Shown here one piece after another: positions 61,901-64,000 of a DNA stretch of 64,000 nucleotides; position 1 is the stretch's first letter; each line of letters starts with the position of its first letter. Source of the DNA: Ceratotherium simum simum (lineage: Eukaryota > Chordata > Mammalia > Perissodactyla > Rhinocerotidae); contig NW_004454225.1 of assembly GCF_000283155.1 (NCBI RefSeq), positions 3,755,786 through 3,819,785 on the forward strand, written 5' to 3'. The notes beneath the pieces were generated by a model, which was given only the letters and a program-made list of their open reading frames with translations, searched no databases and was not told where the DNA came from. A program made the position numbers and the translations under genes.

Positions 61901-63167
61901 CTGTAAGGCCCCGCCCTCCGTCCCGCCTACAGCCCCTTCCCCATCACTGGCAGAGACTCCTTCCTCCGCCTGCCTCCCCTACTAATTCGTAGACTCTTCC
62001 CTGCACTGCAGGTCCACGACCCTGCGTCCACTTCACCCTCCCGGGTCTCGGGTCACTGCAGGCCCCGTCCCCGTCGGGCCGCGGTCCTCCCCTCCTCCGC
62101 TTGCCTTCTGCGCCCGGCTCGAAGCCCAGGTGCTCGAAGATGGGCATAGGGGGGCGGTCGGCGGTGTCCTCGCTGTGGTCCACCAGCGCCTCGCGCATGG
62201 CCGCCAGTCCATTGACTACAACCGCGGGCGTCCAGGCCAGCTGCAGGCTGAACACGTCCCCGAAGCGACGCCGCAGCTGTAGGCCGAGGATCAAGAGCGT
62301 TGGAGAAGTCCTGCCCCACACCAAGTTGTGTTACCCAGTCTCATGTCTCTAGTCTTGGGGAATCCCTGGGCCGCCAGCAGCGAGGAGGTGCGAGGAATCT
62401 ATCAGGCCTCCTGACACTAGGGGTCACAACCTGTATGGTCGAGGACTACACGATGTATCAGACCACCCAGCTACAACTCTACAGAGGTCACCAACATTGT
62501 CAGGTAGGCTAAGTTAGCATCCCATTTTACAGGTGAAGAAACCGAGATTCAGAGAAGTGAGGGTGAGGCCCACAGTCTCACAGCAGCAAAAGGGTTGAAC
62601 CTGGTCACCCCCCTCTCAATCTGCATTTCCTGATGTAAATGAGGCTCATGACCAGACTTCCCTCCCCCATCTCAAGACCTTTCCTCCTGATGACCTCAGA
62701 AGGGACTCAGCTCACAGAACTTATGCTCTGTCCAACTGGATCCCAAACCCACTGCCAAGTGCCACCCCGCTCCAGGACTTTGCCCTCTGTGACCTTTGAT
62801 TGGAAAATTCAAACTGTCCTCAGGCCCTGCACAGATGCCCTCCCCCAGGAGGCCTCTCAAACCTGCCTCCTCCTTTCCCCCCAGCTCCCTGTCCAGCCTG
62901 CGGATCACCACCACCCACTTTCTGCTGCTCAGTGGTGTCCCTAAGACCTCTATGCCCACCACCCCGCACCTTCCTCACCCGAGTAAAGCAGGAAAGCGAG
63001 TCCTGGAGGTCCACCTGCAGCAGGTTGCCCAGCCCAGGCAGGGGCATGGGGCCTGGTGGGTAGCGTGGGGCCCAGCGTGGGCGCCGGTGCATCAGGTCCA
63101 CCAGGAGCAGGAAGATGGCCACAGCCACAGCCAGGGACCCCAGTGTCTCCCCGGTCAGCAGCCCCAT
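58917..63167 (-). CDS. CYP2D50: Cytochrome P450 2D monooxygenase, intact, nine exons
   Basis: Coding exons: 62979-63167, 62105-62276, 61289-61441, 61037-61197, 60523-60699, 60216-60357, 59800-59987, 59197-59338, 58917-59095. Exon lengths 2-9 (172, 153, 161, 177, 142, 188, 142, 179) equal those of human CYP2D6; exon 1 is 9 bases longer, giving 500 residues instead of 497. It is a haem-thiolate, NADPH-P450-reductase-dependent oxidase of the endoplasmic reticulum that acts on drugs and other lipophilic substrates. Visible: N-terminal anchor AIFLLLVDL, hinge [14 protein letters not shown]-helix [12 protein letters not shown] (Asp304, Thr312), K-helix EVQR, FHPEHF, and haem loop [12 protein letters not shown] with Cys446 as iron ligand. 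All junctions are GT-AG except intron 2, which starts GCAAGC. Positions equivalent to CYP2D6 Phe120, Glu216 and Phe483 are Ile123, Gln219 and Ser486. The family call is certain; the symbol rests on the equine SINEs and is less sure. Confidence 0.95.
62099..62104 (-). promoter_or_regulatory. GC-type splice donor of intron 2
   Basis: The minus strand reads GAAG/GCAAGC. The GC donor keeps the rest of the consensus and the exon length stays 172. Human CYP2D6 intron 2 is also known to begin GCAAGC, so this is a conserved feature rather than an error. Confidence 0.8.
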
Positions 63168-63290
63168 GGCTGCCTCAGTGGGTACTCGGTTCTCTGGACA
63201 CAATGGCACCCCTCACCACACCAGGCACCTAGGACCAGGCCAGGCAGGGCACTCTCACCAACCCTGAGGGTTTGACCAGCCTGGGCCCTC

Positions 63291-63300
63291 TCTATAAAGG
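63291..63300 (-). promoter_or_regulatory. TATA-like box of CYP2D-A
   Basis: The minus strand reads CCTTTATAGA, 124-133 bases upstream of the start codon. A start of transcription about 30 bases downstream would leave a 5' UTR of roughly 95 bases. Confidence 0.6.
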
Positions 63301-63310
63301 GAGCTGAGAC

Positions 63311-63322
63311 TGGCCTTTGCCC
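63311..63322 (-). promoter_or_regulatory. HNF4A-type DR1 element of CYP2D-A
   Basis: The minus strand reads GGGCAAAGGCCA, a direct repeat with one-base spacing, 11 bases upstream of the TATA-like box. A site of this type in the human CYP2D6 promoter is known to bind HNF4-alpha and drive liver expression. The decayed copy C has it disrupted. Confidence 0.65.
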
Positions 63323-64000
63323 TCTGCCCTGAGTCAGCAGGTTGGCATGACTGAGCTGCCAGAGGGTAAAGGGAGCGGCCAGGGAAGGGCACAGTGGTCC
63401 TGTCCCTGCTGTCCTATCCAGATGCCTATCCTGGTTGGGGGTAGAGAAAGGGAATTCTAGGCCTTGAGCCAGATTCCCTAGCATTGTACAGGCTCCGAGA
63501 AAGAACCAGGGGTCTTTCGACTTGATCCTGCCATCCACCTGTCACATTAGGCTCACACTCCCTAATGTCCTCACAGCCTCATCCCAAGAACACATTCTTA
63601 CTTTCCCTGAGTGACCCACCTCCTCCTGAGTGACCTTCACCTCCCAGGTTTGTACTGGTACTTGCTGTTGGGAGGTGACAATGATCAGAAGGACCCCAGG
63701 TTTTGGTGGGGTGGGAGGAGGGGTTATTAAATTTCTCCGTGTCCCTCACTTCACACTAGTACACTCAATACACACAGACACAGATCACACACTCACAAAT
63801 CACTCACACATTCAGACACTACCCACATGCTCACAAACTCACACACAAGAACACACACACATTTACACACCCACAAACCCACATACAGACACACATATTA
63901 ATACATGCACCAACTACACACACACACAAACCCAGCACGAAGGCACCTGTTCTCATTGGTTCTGTCTACCTGACCCCCTCCTCTCGCCACCTGGAGGCTG
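63323..64000 (-). other. CYP2D-A upstream flank
   Basis: Contains the conserved block near 63480-63560 shared with copies C and D, then a CA-rich microsatellite. No further gene is seen before the window ends. Confidence 0.6.
63750..63930. repeat. Imperfect CA-rich microsatellite
   Basis: CACACA-rich tract with interspersed aact and agac words, about 600-760 bases upstream of the CYP2D-A start codon. Third member of the set at 13555 and 47060. Confidence 0.8.

Noticed and set aside
1..64000. CRISPR array, bacterial operon or prophage-type system
   Set aside because: The sequence is clearly a vertebrate nuclear genome with introns, SINEs and LINEs. No regularly spaced repeats or prokaryotic gene layout were seen.

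Overview
The window is mammalian nuclear DNA, most likely from a horse or another equid. Three intact tRNA-type SINEs with perfect target-site duplications and two minus-strand copies match the equine repetitive element (ERE) family, which is restricted to odd-toed ungulates. The rest is a mix of LINE-1, old LTRs, MIR and a small DNA transposon. Gene identity is read from exon structure and protein motifs only; species is an inference. The central content is a cytochrome P450 2D (CYP2D) cluster on the minus strand. Reading in transcription order (right to left): copy A (58917-63167) is complete, with nine exons, all splice sites usable, 500 codons, an HNF4-type DR1 element and a TATA-like box; it probably corresponds to the equine gene called CYP2D50. 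Copy C (45427-46480) is only exons 1-2. Copy B (28886-32172) is a promoterless pseudogene of exons 2-9 with stops, frameshifts and splice-site losses. Copy D (13043-13216) is the last 118 coding bases of exon 9 plus its poly(A) signal, joined almost directly to a CYP2D 5' flank. The copies are embedded in a repeated amplicon: CYP2D gene, ~0.25 kb 3' flank, an LTR-bracketed ~5.9 kb insertion carrying an L1, a ~1.5 kb segment (S), older LINE debris, a CA-rich microsatellite, then the 5' flank of the next CYP2D copy. The S segment is present three times (11.1-12.7, 21.5-22.7 and 50.9-52.5 kb). At the left edge (9955-11262, plus strand) five short exon-like blocks with consistent reading phase look like the 3' part of a gene I do not recognise; its last exon was copied into the amplicon. 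Layout: 1-0.74 kb intergenic; 0.75-7.4 kb full-length L1 (minus) with a 495-base assembly gap; 7.4-9.9 kb old LINE sequence; 9.95-11.3 kb unrecognised plus-strand gene; 11.1-14.1 kb S copy, CYP2D-D scar and microsatellite; 14.3-20.1 kb second L1 (minus); 20.1-28.8 kb amplicon flank; 28.9-32.4 kb CYP2D-B; 32.4-34.0 kb unrecognised; 34.0-42.6 kb an endogenous retrovirus remnant bracketed by a 0.66 kb direct repeat; 42.6-45.0 kb SINE, LTR-like and L1 tails; 45.4-47.3 kb CYP2D-C and its flank; 47.6-58.8 kb amplicon flank; 58.9-64.0 kb CYP2D-A and promoter. Only CYP2D-A can plausibly make a working enzyme. The most useful biological point is that it differs from human CYP2D6 at three of the best-known active-site positions while keeping the catalytic core.
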